Source: Microvirga terrestris
Lineage (GTDB): Bacteria; Pseudomonadota; Alphaproteobacteria; Rhizobiales; Beijerinckiaceae
Direction: 5' to 3'
NCBI RefSeq assembly: GCF_015694425.1
Contig: NZ_JADQDN010000006.1
Coordinates: forward strand, 124,001 to 188,000
DNA length: 64,000 nt
In this document: piece by piece, positions 1 to 8,695 of the stretch
Layout: each line of letters opens with the position of its first letter
How positions within the stretch are numbered: position 1 is the first letter of the stretch
The notes under the pieces: generated by a model
Databases searched by the model: none
Seen by the model: only the letters and a program-made list of their open reading frames with translations
What the model was told of the DNA's origin: nothing
Made by a program: the position numbers and the translations under genes

Positions 1-1314
1 GGCCGCGAAGGTGTCGGCGTTTGAGTTCGGGTCCTGATAATCCGAGCCCCAGTTGCCGATATAGATGTCATGCTGGCGGGCGCGGTACTTGGTCAGGGCC
101 TGCTTCGAATCCATCGGCAGAATTTCCAGCTTGATGCCGGCCTGCCCGAAGGTCGACTGCATGGCCTGAGCGACGCCCATGATCTCGGGGGTGGAGCGGG
201 TGTCCATCGTGACCGAGAAGCCGTCCTTCAGGCCAGCCTTGGCGAGGAGCTCCTTCGCCTTGGCGACATCGACCTTGTAGGGAGTTGTCGTCTCGGCGCC
301 GAGGAAGCCCTTGGGCAGGAAGTTCTGGTGAACCTCACCTTTGTACTTCATGATCGTGTCGGCAATGGCCGAGTAGTCCACGAGGTACTTAAGAGCCAGA
401 CGAACTTCGGGCTTGGACAGGTTCGGGTTCTTCTGGTTCAGGCCGAGATAGTAGATCGTCCCCTTCGGAGCGCTCTGAACCTTGACGTCCGGATTCTTGG
501 ACATCGCGGTGATCTCTTCCGGATTCAGGCTGCGGGCCACATCGATGTCGCCCTTCTCGAGCAGCAGGCGCTGGCTCGCGGTTTCCTTGATGTGGCGATA
601 GATGACGCGGGCGAGAGGGGTCTTCTTCTCGTAGTTGGGGTTGCGCTCGAGAACGAGGACTTCGTTGGCCTTCCAGTCGCGCATGATGTACGGGCCGGAG
701 CCGGCATACTTGGTCTTGAGCCAGTTGTAGCCCCAGTCGCCGTCCTTCTCGTTCTGGACGAGCAGCTTCTTCTCAACAATCGAGGCTACCGAGTTGCCGA
801 GGCAGTAGAGAACCAGGGTCGGGGCGTAGGGCTTGTCGACCTCAATCGTGAGCTCGAGCGGACCCGTCTGCTTGATCTTGTCCTTCACGTTGTCCTTCGT
901 GAAGCCGAACTGGCCCAGGATGAAAGCCGGGGACTTGTCGAGCGCTACGGCGCGGTGGAGCGAGTACACCACGTCCTCGGCCGTGATGTTGCTGCCCGAG
1001 GCGAACTTCTTGTTCGGGCGGATCTTGAAGGTGTAGGTCTTGCCGTCCGGCGAGACGGTCCAGGACTCGGCGACCTGTCCGGAGATCTTGGAGACATCCT
1101 TGATGTCGTAAGTGATCAGCCGCTCATAGGTGTTGCCCAGGATCTCGGAGGCGCTGAGCTCGAACACCTCGGCGGGATCGAGAGAGATGATGTCGTCCAT
1201 CTGCCAAGCTTGGACCAGAGTGTCAGCTGGCGTGGCTGCCTGTACGGCAGAGAAGGAGGTTGCCATCACGGTGACCATGGCGGCGGATAGGATAAATTTC
1301 GGTAATGTTCTCAT
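1..1314 (-). CDS. ABC transporter substrate-binding protein, family 5 (partial, 3' end outside window)
   Basis: Periplasmic binding protein of the DppA/OppA type (SBP_bac_5), which captures peptides or similar solutes for an ABC importer. The ATG at 1314 opens a typical Sec signal peptide (MRTLPKFILSAAMV, then a cleavable AVQA-type end). The mature part shows family landmarks: a DIISLDPAEVFE stretch near residue 42, AESWTVSPDGKTYTFKIR, and a GSGPYIMRDW motif. At least 438 codons are present and the frame runs open to base 1, so the C terminus and any permease genes lie beyond the window. The ligand cannot be told from sequence. It is divergent from argH. Confidence 0.9.
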   Translation of the reverse strand, partial: MRTLPKFILSAAMVTVMATSFSAVQAATPADTLVQAWQMDDIISLDPAEVFELSASEILGNTYERLITYDIKDVSKISGQVAESWTVSPDGKTYTFKIRPNKKFASGSNITAEDVVYSLHRAVALDKSPAFILGQFGFTKDNVKDKIKQTGPLELTIEVDKPYAPTLVLYCLGNSVASIVEKKLLVQNEKDGDWGYNWLKTKYAGSGPYIMRDWKANEVLVLERNPNYEKKTPLARVIYRHIKETASQRLLLEKGDIDVARSLNPEEITAMSKNPDVKVQSAPKGTIYYLGLNQKNPNLSKPEVRLALKYLVDYSAIADTIMKYKGEVHQNFLPKGFLGAETTTPYKVDVAKAKELLAKAGLKDGFSVTMDTRSTPEIMGVAQAMQSTFGQAGIKLEILPMDSKQALTKYRARQHDIYIGNWGSDYQDPNSNADTFAA

Positions 1315-1391
1315 AGGCCAGTTCCCTCGCAGCGCTGGGTGCGCTTCTTGTGCGCCCGTATGAATGCAAATCACACAGGTTCTGTCGAGTC

Positions 1392-1415
1392 TACCAACTG
1401 GTTACTAACTGGTAA
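1392..1415. promoter_or_regulatory. Possible operator: repeated AACTGGTWA
   Basis: Two direct copies of AACTGGT(T/A)A sit 11 bases apart between the divergent binding-protein gene and argH, and the outer ends TACCA/TGGTA are inverted. Such a layout can be a regulator site. No regulator gene is adjacent and the match could be chance. Confidence 0.25.
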
Positions 1416-1510
1416 ACATTGCGCAGCATGCCTAAAGGCCGGGCAGGGGCGCTTCGAGTTGGCTTGAAGGGGAAAACTGTGGCAAAGGCTCCCCGACCTT
1501 TCTTGATCGG

Positions 1511-2920
1511 ATGAAGCCTGTGTCTGAAGAAGCCAAAAAACCCGGTGCCAACACCATGTGGGGCGGACGGTTCTCGTCCTCGCCGAGTGCGCTCATGGAG
1601 GCCATCAACGCCTCCATCGACTTCGACAGGCGATTGGCCGCCCAGGACATCCAGGGCTCCATCGCCCATAGCAGCATGCTGGCCAAGCAGGGGATCATCG
1701 CCGAGAGCGACCGGGACGCCATCCACCAGGGCCTCCAGCGCGTGCTGGGCGAGATCGAGTCCGGCTCATTCGCCTTCTCCACGGCGCTCGAAGACATCCA
1801 CATGAACGTGGAAAGCCGCCTGCGCGAGATCGTCGGCGATCCGGCGGCCCGGCTCCATACGGCCCGCAGCCGCAACGACCAGGTGGCGACGGATGCCCGG
1901 CTCTGGGTGCGCGAGGCCCATGACCGGACCGACGAGCAGCTCACCAGCCTGATCAAGGCGCTCCTCGATAAAGCCGAGGCCCATGCCGGCACCGTCATGC
2001 CGGGCTTCACCCATCTCCAGAGCGCCCAGCCGGTGACCTTCGGGCATCACCTGATGGCCTATGTGGAGATGTTCGGTCGCGACCGCAGCCGCATCCGCGA
2101 TTCCCGCCGGCGCCTGAACGAGTGTCCTCTGGGGGCGGGTGCACTTGCTGGCACGTCCTTCCCCATCGACCGGCACATGACCGCCAAGGCGATGGGCTTC
2201 GACGGCCCGACCCGCAATTCTCTAGACACGGTCTCGGATCGCGACAGCCTGCTCGAGTTCATGGCAGCAGCTTCCATTTGCGCCGTGCACCTGTCACGTC
2301 TTGCGGAAGAAGTTATCATTTGGATGTCAGCTCCGTTCGGCTTCGTGCGCCTGCCGGACCGCTGGACCACCGGCTCCAGCATGATGCCGCAGAAGCGCAA
2401 CCCGGACGCCGCCGAACTGGTGCGCGGCAAGACAGGGCGCGTTATCGGCTCCCTCGTCTCCCTGCTCACCGTCATGAAGGGACTGCCGCTCGCCTATTCC
2501 AAGGACATGCAGGAAGATAAGGAGCAGGTCTTCGACGCGGCCGATACCATCGAGATCGTGCTCGCCGCCACGACCGGCATGATCCGGGACCTGGAGCCGG
2601 TGCCCGAGCGCATGGCCGCGGTGGCCGGTGCCGGCTTCTCCACAGCGACGGATCTGGCCGACTGGCTCGTGCGCAGTCTCAACATTCCCTTCCGCGATGC
2701 CCATCACATCACTGGGCGCATCGTGTCCGAGGCGGAGAAGCGCGGCTGCACCCTGGAGGAGCTGCCGCTCGAGGCCATGCAGGCGGCCGAGCCCAAGATC
2801 CACCAGGGCATCTACGACGTGCTGGGTGTGAAGAACTCCGTCCGTTCCCGGACCAGCTTCGGCGGCACGTCCCCGGTCCGGGTGGCCGAGCAGGTCGCCT
2901 GGTGGCGGGAGCGGGTCTAA
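1511..2920 (+). CDS. argH: Argininosuccinate lyase
   Basis: Cleaves argininosuccinate to arginine and fumarate, the last step of arginine biosynthesis, as a cytoplasmic tetramer of the fumarase/aspartase superfamily. The 469-residue length is normal. It carries the N-terminal MWGGRFSS start of the family, [16 protein letters not shown], the [13 protein letters not shown] segment, and the superfamily signature [12 protein letters not shown] at about residues 288-299, whose flexible loop holds the catalytic serine. The first in-frame ATG at 1511 gives a short extension ([14 protein letters not shown]) before the conserved core, so a slightly later start is possible. argB, another arginine gene, lies far away at 57 kb. 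Confidence 0.96.
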   Translation: MKPVSEEAKKPGANTMWGGRFSSSPSALMEAINASIDFDRRLAAQDIQGSIAHSSMLAKQGIIAESDRDAIHQGLQRVLGEIESGSFAFSTALEDIHMNVESRLREIVGDPAARLHTARSRNDQVATDARLWVREAHDRTDEQLTSLIKALLDKAEAHAGTVMPGFTHLQSAQPVTFGHHLMAYVEMFGRDRSRIRDSRRRLNECPLGAGALAGTSFPIDRHMTAKAMGFDGPTRNSLDTVSDRDSLLEFMAAASICAVHLSRLAEEVIIWMSAPFGFVRLPDRWTTGSSMMPQKRNPDAAELVRGKTGRVIGSLVSLLTVMKGLPLAYSKDMQEDKEQVFDAADTIEIVLAATTGMIRDLEPVPERMAAVAGAGFSTATDLADWLVRSLNIPFRDAHHITGRIVSEAEKRGCTLEELPLEAMQAAEPKIHQGIYDVLGVKNSVRSRTSFGGTSPVRVAEQVAWWRERV

Positions 2921-3097
2921 GCCCGGAACACGGCGTTTACCTTGGACTTCGACCATCGCCCGGGCGGCTTGGCCGGGGTCTTGATAGGCCGGAGCGGCGT
3001 ATCCATATTGCTGACAGCGGCCCGGTTCCGGGCCACTTGAGTGCCGCATCAGCGGGCTCAAAATCAACCGAAGTGCCTCTAACCTTGGGCTTCGAAC

Positions 3098-3532
3098 ATG
3101 TCGCGTCAGTCGCCCTTCGGGCATCCGTTTATGTTAGGCTTCGATGAGATCGAGCAGGCGCTCGATCGGGTCGCCAAGGCGGCCGGGGACGGTTACCCGC
3201 CCTACAACATCGAGCGTCTGGCTCGCACGGACAGCGCCCCCGAGCGCCTCCGCATCACCCTGGCCGTTGCCGGTTTCACCCGGGATCAGCTGGAGGTGAC
3301 CCTGGAAGAGAGCCAGCTCGTCATCCGGGGACGCCAGTCCGACGACAAGACAAGGCACTTCCTCCATCGCGGCATCGCCGCCCGTCAATTCCAGCGCACC
3401 TTCCTCCTTGTCGACGGCATGGAGGTCATGGGCGCGGATCTGTCCAATGGACTGTTGTCGATCGATCTGGCCCGGCCCGAGCCAGAGCGGATCGTCCGCA
3501 AGATCGACATCAGCGCCACGGACAAAGTGTGA
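3098..3532 (+). CDS. Hsp20/alpha-crystallin family small heat shock protein
   Basis: An ATP-independent chaperone that holds unfolding proteins in the cytoplasm. The 144-residue product has the alpha-crystallin fold after PYNIERL: LRITLAVAGFTRDQLEVTLEESQLVIRG, the FLHRGIAARQFQRTFLL strand region, and MGADLSNGLLSIDL before the C-terminal tail. It resembles rhizobial IbpA/HspD-type proteins. No clear Shine-Dalgarno precedes ATG 3098. The 176-base upstream gap holds a GGCCCG-GTTC-CGGGCC hairpin (3019-3034). A ROSE-type thermometer would be expected for this family, but its UUGCU/anti-SD signature was not found. A DUF1150 gene follows after 25 bases. Confidence 0.9.
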   Translation: MSRQSPFGHPFMLGFDEIEQALDRVAKAAGDGYPPYNIERLARTDSAPERLRITLAVAGFTRDQLEVTLEESQLVIRGRQSDDKTRHFLHRGIAARQFQRTFLLVDGMEVMGADLSNGLLSIDLARPEPERIVRKIDISATDKV

Positions 3533-3557
3533 CGGCATCCGCACAAAGGAGATGTCC

Positions 3558-3824
3558 ATGAACTTCGAGATCAAGAACCATCACGAGCCGGTCCTCGACG
3601 TGTCCGAACTCGCCACCCTTGGCTTAGGCGAGATGGCCTATGTGAAGCCGCTGGAATCCGACGAGGTCGCCCGGCTGTTTCCCCAGGCCCCCAAGCTTCA
3701 GCCCGGCATGCGGCTGTTCGCGCTCCTGTCCGCCAGCGGCGAGCCCATTCTGCTGACCGACAACCATGACGCCGCCGTGGCCAATGCCTGGGCGCATGAC
3801 TTGACGATGGTGAGCCTGCACTAG
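3558..3824 (+). CDS. DUF1150 family protein
   Basis: Small cytoplasmic protein of 88 residues, unknown function. It has the conserved DUF1150 core, LATLGLGEMAYVK, then the LFALLSASGEPILLTD strand and the acidic/hydrophobic end DHDAAVANAWAHDLTMVSLH. Start chosen at 3558 because AAGGAG at 3546-3551 is six bases upstream; the ATG at 3552 would abut it. DUF1150 genes are commonly found directly behind an Hsp20 gene in Hyphomicrobiales, and the same pairing is seen here, so co-expression and a role in stress response are likely inferences. Confidence 0.88.
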   Translation: MNFEIKNHHEPVLDVSELATLGLGEMAYVKPLESDEVARLFPQAPKLQPGMRLFALLSASGEPILLTDNHDAAVANAWAHDLTMVSLH

Positions 3825-3843
3825 GCTCACCAACTCTGCCTTC

Positions 3844-4599
3844 TTAAGCGATCGCAGCAACCGCCGAGATCAGCCGCTCGATATCCTCCGGCCGCGACAG
3901 CCGGTGATCGCCATCCTTGATCAGCGTCATCGATACGCTGTCCCCTGGCAGGTGCTCCACCAGCTCCAGCGCATGGCTCCAGGGTACGTCGGGGTCCTCC
4001 ATCCCCTGCAGGATATGGACCGGGCAGCCGGTCTGGATCGGCCGGTCGAGAAGCAGGTGGCGGCGGCCATCCTCGATCAGGTTCAGGGTGATGGGGTAGG
4101 GGGCGTCGGAATAGGCGGAAGGGCGGTGATAGACCCCGGTCTCCTGAATGCTCCGCCGCAGATCTTCGGGAAAGCGCCCCCACATCAGCCGTTCGGTCAT
4201 GTCGACGGCCGGAGCGATGAGCACGATGCCTGCGGGGGGCAGGTTTGATCGCTTGTCCATGAGATGGCGTGCCGCCAGGAGGCTGATCCAGGCGCCCATG
4301 GAAGAGCCAACGAAGATCGGTCGCTCCCGCACGAAAGTCTCGATCACGGCGAGCGCGTCTTCTAGCCAGCGGGAGATGGTGCCTTCCTCGAAGGTGCCGC
4401 CGGACTCGCCATGGCCGCTGTAATCGAAGCGCACGAAGGCGCGGCCGTTCCGCTCGGCCCATTCGTCGAGCGCGGTGGCCTTGGTCGCCCGCATGTCTGA
4501 CTTGAAGCCGCCGAGCCACACCACAGGCGGACCTTTGCCCTCCCGGGCGAGAACGGCGATGGAGCGAGCATCCTGGCCGGCCGTGACGCTTTGCGGCAT
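3844..4599 (-). CDS. Alpha/beta hydrolase
   Basis: Serine hydrolase of 251 residues. The nucleophile elbow is GSSMGAW around residues 98-104, preceded by the oxyanion-side VVWLGGFKSDM and the FDYSGHGESGG strand. The acid is probably in the GMEDPDVPW loop and the histidine in KDGDHRLSR near the C terminus. It resembles the ABHD10-like group (acyl-thioesterase/carboxylesterase), but the substrate is not deducible. Convergent with the DUF1150 gene across a 19-base gap. Confidence 0.85.
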   Translation of the reverse strand: MPQSVTAGQDARSIAVLAREGKGPPVVWLGGFKSDMRATKATALDEWAERNGRAFVRFDYSGHGESGGTFEEGTISRWLEDALAVIETFVRERPIFVGSSMGAWISLLAARHLMDKRSNLPPAGIVLIAPAVDMTERLMWGRFPEDLRRSIQETGVYHRPSAYSDAPYPITLNLIEDGRRHLLLDRPIQTGCPVHILQGMEDPDVPWSHALELVEHLPGDSVSMTLIKDGDHRLSRPEDIERLISAVAAIA

Positions 4600-4723
4600 G
4601 GTTAACTCATCCTCAACTGCTTTGAAGCAAGCGTCATATAGGATTTTTTCGGACGATTCTGTCGGACGATTTTTTGAGAAGGCTCTGACTTCCGTGAGTT
4701 TTTCATCGCGACCCGGCGGAGGG

Positions 4724-5938
4724 ATGGCATTTCCGTCCTCTCACGTGCACCCGCTGGCGGGCCGGACCATTCTTCAGATCGTCCCCGAACTGGAGGCGGG
4801 AGGGGCGGAGCGCACCACCGTGGACATCGCCGAAGGGCTGGTCCATGCCGGCGCTCGGGCGCTCGTTGCGACCGAGGGCGGCCGGCTGGTGGGCGAACTT
4901 CAGACCAAGGGCGGCATCTGGATTCCCTTTCCAGCGGCGTCAAAGAACCCGTTCTCCATGCTCCTCAACGTGCGCAAGCTCGCCCGAATTTGCCATGACG
5001 AGCGGGTTGCTCTCGTTCATGCCCGCTCGCGGGCCCCGGCCTGGGTGGGCCTGGGCGCCGCGCGGTCGCTCAACATTCCGTTCGTGACCACCTATCACGG
5101 CAGCTATTCCGGCCGCTCGTCGGTGAAGGTCCTCTACAACTCGGTGATGGCGCGTGGCGATGCGGTCATCGCTAATTCCCACTACACGGGCGAGCTGATC
5201 CGCTCGGTCTACCCCCAGGCGGGCGAGCGGATCCGGGTGCTTCACCGGGGGACGGACTTCGCCGTGTTCTCACCGCACGCGGTCGCGTCGGAGCGGATCG
5301 AGGCCCTGCGCAAGGCCTGGGAGGTGGCGCCTCATGAACGTGTGGTGCTGCTCGCCGCCCGGCTGACGGGCTGGAAGGGCCAGAAGGTGCTGATCGAAGC
5401 GGCCGCCAAGCTGCGCGATGCGGGCCTGACCGATGTGGCCTATATTCTTGCCGGCGATCCGCAGGGGCGGGATTCCTACATGAAGGACCTCGATGGCCTG
5501 ATCGAGGCGAAGAAGCTCAAAGGCATCGTGCGTCGGGTCGGCCATTGCACCGACATGCCGGCGGCCTTCCTGGCGGCATCCGTGGTGACCGTGCCGTCCA
5601 CAGAGCCCGAGGCTTTCGGCCGCTCGGCCGTGGAGGCACAGGCCATGGGCACGCCGGTGGTCGTCTCAGATCTCGGGGCCGTGCCGGAGACGGTGCTGTC
5701 CCCGCCGGCTGTGGCTCCCCACGAGCGGACAGGCTGGCGCATCCCGGCCGGTGATGCGGACGCGCTGGCCGAGGCCGTCGGTGCCGCGCTCAATCTCGGG
5801 GCTAGCGCGAGAATCGCTCTTGGCGCCAGGGCCAGGGCCCATGTGGAACATCACTTCTCGCTCGAGCGCATGGTTGCCGGCACCCTGGATGTCTATTCCG
5901 CCCTGCTCGAGGGCCGTTTTACCCATAGAACAAGTTGA
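4724..5938 (+). CDS. Glycosyltransferase family 4
   Basis: Retaining GT-B glycosyltransferase of about 404 residues, likely acting at the inner membrane on an envelope sugar such as an LPS or exopolysaccharide precursor. Seen: an N-terminal donor-free domain with the glycine-rich ELEAGGAERTTVDIAEGL, the linker TYHGSYSGRSSVKVLYN, and the C-terminal nucleotide-sugar domain with LLAARLTGWKGQKVLIEA and the E-x7-E type motif EPEAFGRSAVEAQAMGTPVVVSD. The frame stays open upstream. ATG 4724 is preferred because family homology begins at once; GTG 4694 is an alternative. Single gene, divergent from the hydrolase. Confidence 0.88.
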   Translation: MAFPSSHVHPLAGRTILQIVPELEAGGAERTTVDIAEGLVHAGARALVATEGGRLVGELQTKGGIWIPFPAASKNPFSMLLNVRKLARICHDERVALVHARSRAPAWVGLGAARSLNIPFVTTYHGSYSGRSSVKVLYNSVMARGDAVIANSHYTGELIRSVYPQAGERIRVLHRGTDFAVFSPHAVASERIEALRKAWEVAPHERVVLLAARLTGWKGQKVLIEAAAKLRDAGLTDVAYILAGDPQGRDSYMKDLDGLIEAKKLKGIVRRVGHCTDMPAAFLAASVVTVPSTEPEAFGRSAVEAQAMGTPVVVSDLGAVPETVLSPPAVAPHERTGWRIPAGDADALAEAVGAALNLGASARIALGARARAHVEHHFSLERMVAGTLDVYSALLEGRFTHRTS

Positions 5939-6052
5939 CTTCCCGCGCGTTTGCGCGAAATGTCGAATCATTCGCGGCAAGGCTGAGCATGCACAGCAGA
6001 GACCCCTGGGATCTCCGATCCTCGGCCTAGCCCTCAACAGGAGATACGAGCC

Positions 6053-6595
6053 ATTCGCAGACCAATGAGAGCCATGCCGGTGCCGCAGAAGGACGGACCG
6101 CGCGCCAACCGAGACATTCGCGGTGTTCGCGAAGTGCAGCTGATCGACGATACAGGGCAGAACCGAGGCGTGATGGCCTTCTTCGATGCCCTGAAGGTTG
6201 CCGAAGAGGCAGGCCTTGATCTCGTGGAGATCTCGCCGAACGCCACTCCTCCCGTCTGTAAGATCCTCGATTACGGCAAATTTCGCTTCCTGGAGCAGAA
6301 GAAGGCCGCCGAGGCGCGCAAGAAGCAGAAGACGGTCGAGGTCAAGGAAATCAAGCTGCGTCCCGGCATCGATGACCACGATTATGGGGTCAAGATGAAG
6401 GCCATGAAGGGCTTCTTCGAGGAAGGCAACAAGGTGAAGATCACCCTGCGCTTCCGCGGTCGCGAAATGGCGCACCAGTCCCTCGGCCTGAAGGTCCTAG
6501 ACCGGGTCAAGGCCGATGTGGGCGATATCGCCAAGGTCGAGATGGAGCCGAACTTCGAGGGCCGTCAGGTCGTCATGGTTCTGGCGCCCCGCTAA
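6053..6595 (+). CDS. infC: Translation initiation factor IF-3, ATT start codon
   Basis: Binds the 30S subunit, blocks 50S joining and proofreads the start codon. The N domain ([16 protein letters not shown]) is joined by a lysine-rich linker ([13 protein letters not shown]) to the C domain ([15 protein letters not shown], then [12 protein letters not shown]). The usual first ATG, 6065, lacks a ribosome site. ATT at 6053 is in frame, gives IRRPMRAMP, and has AGGAGA at 6039-6044 eight bases upstream. A rare ATT start on infC is known to let IF-3 repress its own translation. 180 residues. First gene of the infC-rpmI-rplT-pheST group. Confidence 0.95.
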   Translation: MRRPMRAMPVPQKDGPRANRDIRGVREVQLIDDTGQNRGVMAFFDALKVAEEAGLDLVEISPNATPPVCKILDYGKFRFLEQKKAAEARKKQKTVEVKEIKLRPGIDDHDYGVKMKAMKGFFEEGNKVKITLRFRGREMAHQSLGLKVLDRVKADVGDIAKVEMEPNFEGRQVVMVLAPR

Positions 6596-6618
6596 GGGCT
6601 TTTCTCGGCAGGAAATTC

Positions 6619-6652
6619 ATGGCCGTCGGGGCACCGGCGGCCATTGCTTTTT
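6619..6652 (+). terminator. Terminator between infC and rpmI
   Basis: Stem ATGGCCG/CGGCCAT (6619-6625 with 6638-6644), then TGCTTTTT. It probably separates much infC transcription from rpmI-rplT. Confidence 0.6.
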
Positions 6653-6795
6653 GGGCGGTCCTCTGTCATAAGGCCGCCTTCATCGAACCGCCCGGCCGTT
6701 AGGGCTGCCGTGGCGGTTTGTTTTGCTCAATGCAGCAATGAAAAGGCTGAAGGGCGGTCTAGGCCGCCTCCGAAGCCTGTCCAAAGGAGAGCCAA

Positions 6796-6996
6796 ATGCC
6801 CAAGCTGAAGACGAAGTCGGGCGCGAAAAAGCGCTTCAAGATCACTGGCACCGGCAAGGTCGTTTACGCCCAGGCCGGCAAGCGCCACGGGATGATCAAG
6901 CGGTCTAACAAGCAGATCCGCAACCTGCGCGGCACCACGACCATGTTCGAGGGCGACGCGTACAACGTGAAGAAGTTCTTCCTGCCGAACGGCTGA
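6796..6996 (+). CDS. rpmI: 50S ribosomal protein L35
   Basis: Basic 66-residue protein of the large ribosomal subunit. The start [21 protein letters not shown] and the segment [18 protein letters not shown] are diagnostic for bL35. A strong AAAGGAG lies just before the ATG (about 6781-6787). It follows infC after 200 bases and precedes rplT by 41 bases, the standard order. Confidence 0.98.
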   Translation: MPKLKTKSGAKKRFKITGTGKVVYAQAGKRHGMIKRSNKQIRNLRGTTTMFEGDAYNVKKFFLPNG

Positions 6997-7037
6997 GACA
7001 GTTCTTCCCACATCCCGGATTTTGAAGGAGTTATTCC

Positions 7038-7406
7038 ATGGCCCGCGTCAAACGGGGCGTTACCGCCCACGCCAAGCACAAGAAGGTTTTCAAGGCAGCC
7101 AAGGGCTTCTACGGCCGCCGCAAGAATACGATCCGCATTGCCAAGCAGGCGGTCGAGAAGAGCATGCAGTATGCGACGCGCGACCGTCGCAACAAGAAGC
7201 GCACCTTCCGCGCTCTCTGGATCCAGCGCCTCAACGCCGCTGTTCGCATGCATGACATGACCTATTCCCGATTTATCGACGGTCTCGGCAAGGCTGGGAT
7301 CGAGGTCGATCGCAAGGTCCTGTCCGAGTTGGCCATCCACGAGCCGGCGGCTTTCGCCGCTTACGTGGAGCGTGCCAAGGCCGCCCTGCCGCAGCAGGCC
7401 GCCTAA
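7038..7406 (+). CDS. rplT: 50S ribosomal protein L20
   Basis: Binds 23S rRNA early in 50S assembly and, in other bacteria, also represses the rpmI-rplT message. The 122-residue product begins [19 protein letters not shown] and contains [40 protein letters not shown] and [12 protein letters not shown], all typical of bL20. A GAAGGAG stands at about 7024-7030. No autogenous operator was recognised in the short rpmI-rplT spacer. Confidence 0.98.
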   Translation: MARVKRGVTAHAKHKKVFKAAKGFYGRRKNTIRIAKQAVEKSMQYATRDRRNKKRTFRALWIQRLNAAVRMHDMTYSRFIDGLGKAGIEVDRKVLSELAIHEPAAFAAYVERAKAALPQQAA

Positions 7407-7427
7407 AGCCGGATAGACTTGAGCTCT

Positions 7428-7454
7428 CGGTGCGGCTGGCTTTCAGCCGCACCG
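7428..7454 (+). terminator. Strong hairpin after rplT
   Basis: Eleven-base-pair perfect stem CGGTGCGGCTG with its complement, loop GCTTT. No real T-run follows, so it may be a weak terminator, an mRNA 3' stabiliser, or part of a pheST leader. No Phe-rich leader peptide was found. Confidence 0.45.
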
Positions 7455-7599
7455 GCTTACTCCCCCTTCTCCGAGACCATCCGCGCTGACGGCTCATACG
7501 CTGTCGGTTGCTCTTTCGCGGCTCGGACGACTTGACGGTTCCCGCGCCGCGCCTCACTCAAGGCGCCTGACTGTGGCGCTTGCATCTGGCCAGGGACCG

Positions 7600-8682
7600 A
7601 TGACCGATCTCAACCATCTCGAACATGACCTGCTCACCCAGGTCGAAGCCGCCGGCGACGAGGCGGCTCTTGAATCCGTGCGCGTCTCCGCGCTCGGCAA
7701 GAAGGGCTCCGTCTCCGAACTCCTGAAAACTCTCGGCGCCATGACGCCCGAGGAGCGGAAAGAACGCGGCCCGCTCATCAACGGCCTGCGCGACAAGGTT
7801 CAGGGCGCGATTGCAGCCAGGAAAGAGACGCTCGGGGAAGCGGCCCTCGAAGCCCGGCTCTCCGCCGAGCGCATCGACGTGACGCTGCCGGTGCCCGAGG
7901 CGCCTGAATCCCGCGGCCGCATCCACCCGATCAGCCAGGTGATCGAGGAACTGACGGCGATCTTCGCCGATATGGGTTTCTCCGTGGCCGAGGGGCCGGA
8001 TATCGAAACCGATTATCTGAACTTCACAGCGCTCAATTTTCCCGAAGGCCATCCGGCCCGTGAGATGCACGACACCTTCTTCCTCGCCCCCGATGAGAAG
8101 GGCGAACGCAAGGTGCTGCGCACCCATACCTCGCCAGTCCAGATCCGCACGATGACCTCCAAGGCGCCGCCGATCCGGGTGATCATTCCGGGCCGGACCT
8201 ACCGGCACGATTCCGACCAGACCCACACGCCGATGTTCCACCAGGTGGAAGGCCTCGTCATCGACAAGCAGGCCAACATCGCACACCTCAAGTGGATCCT
8301 GGAGGAGTTCTGCAAGGCGTTCTTCGAGGTGGATCAGGTGAAGATGCGGTTCCGGCCGTCCTTCTTCCCCTTCACCGAACCTTCGGCTGAAGTGGACATC
8401 CAGTGTTCGCGCAAGGGCGGCGAAATCCGCTTCGGCGAGGGCACCGATTGGCTCGAGATCCTGGGTTGCGGCATGGTCCATCCGAACGTGCTGCGCAATT
8501 GCGGGCTCGATCCGGATGAGTACCAAGGCTTTGCCTGGGGCATGGGCATCGACCGCATCGCCATGCTGAAATACGGCATGCCGGACCTGCGCCCCTTCTT
8601 CGAGGCCGATATGCGCTGGCTGAATCACTATGGATTCCGCCCGCTCGATATCCCAAGCCTCGTCAGCGGCCTGACTTCCTAA
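7600..8682 (+). CDS. pheS: Phenylalanine--tRNA ligase alpha subunit
   Basis: Catalytic subunit of the (alpha-beta)2 enzyme that charges tRNA-Phe. About 360 residues: an N-terminal coiled coil ([25 protein letters not shown]), then the class II core with [13 protein letters not shown], the motif 2 region [13 protein letters not shown] and [19 protein letters not shown], and motif 3 [16 protein letters not shown] 7600 is chosen because the alpha-subunit N terminus starts there; an earlier ATG at 7573 would add nine unconserved residues. pheT follows after 13 bases. Confidence 0.97.
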   Translation: MTDLNHLEHDLLTQVEAAGDEAALESVRVSALGKKGSVSELLKTLGAMTPEERKERGPLINGLRDKVQGAIAARKETLGEAALEARLSAERIDVTLPVPEAPESRGRIHPISQVIEELTAIFADMGFSVAEGPDIETDYLNFTALNFPEGHPAREMHDTFFLAPDEKGERKVLRTHTSPVQIRTMTSKAPPIRVIIPGRTYRHDSDQTHTPMFHQVEGLVIDKQANIAHLKWILEEFCKAFFEVDQVKMRFRPSFFPFTEPSAEVDIQCSRKGGEIRFGEGTDWLEILGCGMVHPNVLRNCGLDPDEYQGFAWGMGIDRIAMLKYGMPDLRPFFEADMRWLNHYGFRPLDIPSLVSGLTS

Positions 8683-8695
8683 GCGGAGAGCAATC

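Noticed and set aside
70..1290. Long plus-strand open frame of 406 codons
   Set aside because: It is the antisense of the binding-protein gene; composition is typical of a high-GC shadow and no domain is recognisable.
2980..3010. Possible heat-shock (sigma-32) promoter before the Hsp20 gene: CTTG then CCATATTG
   Set aside because: Spacing and the -10 part match the alphaproteobacterial consensus only loosely, and no ROSE-type thermometer signature was found.
7407..7599. Phe leader-peptide attenuator upstream of pheS
   Set aside because: A hairpin is present, but no short Phe-rich reading frame and no alternative terminator pair could be made out.
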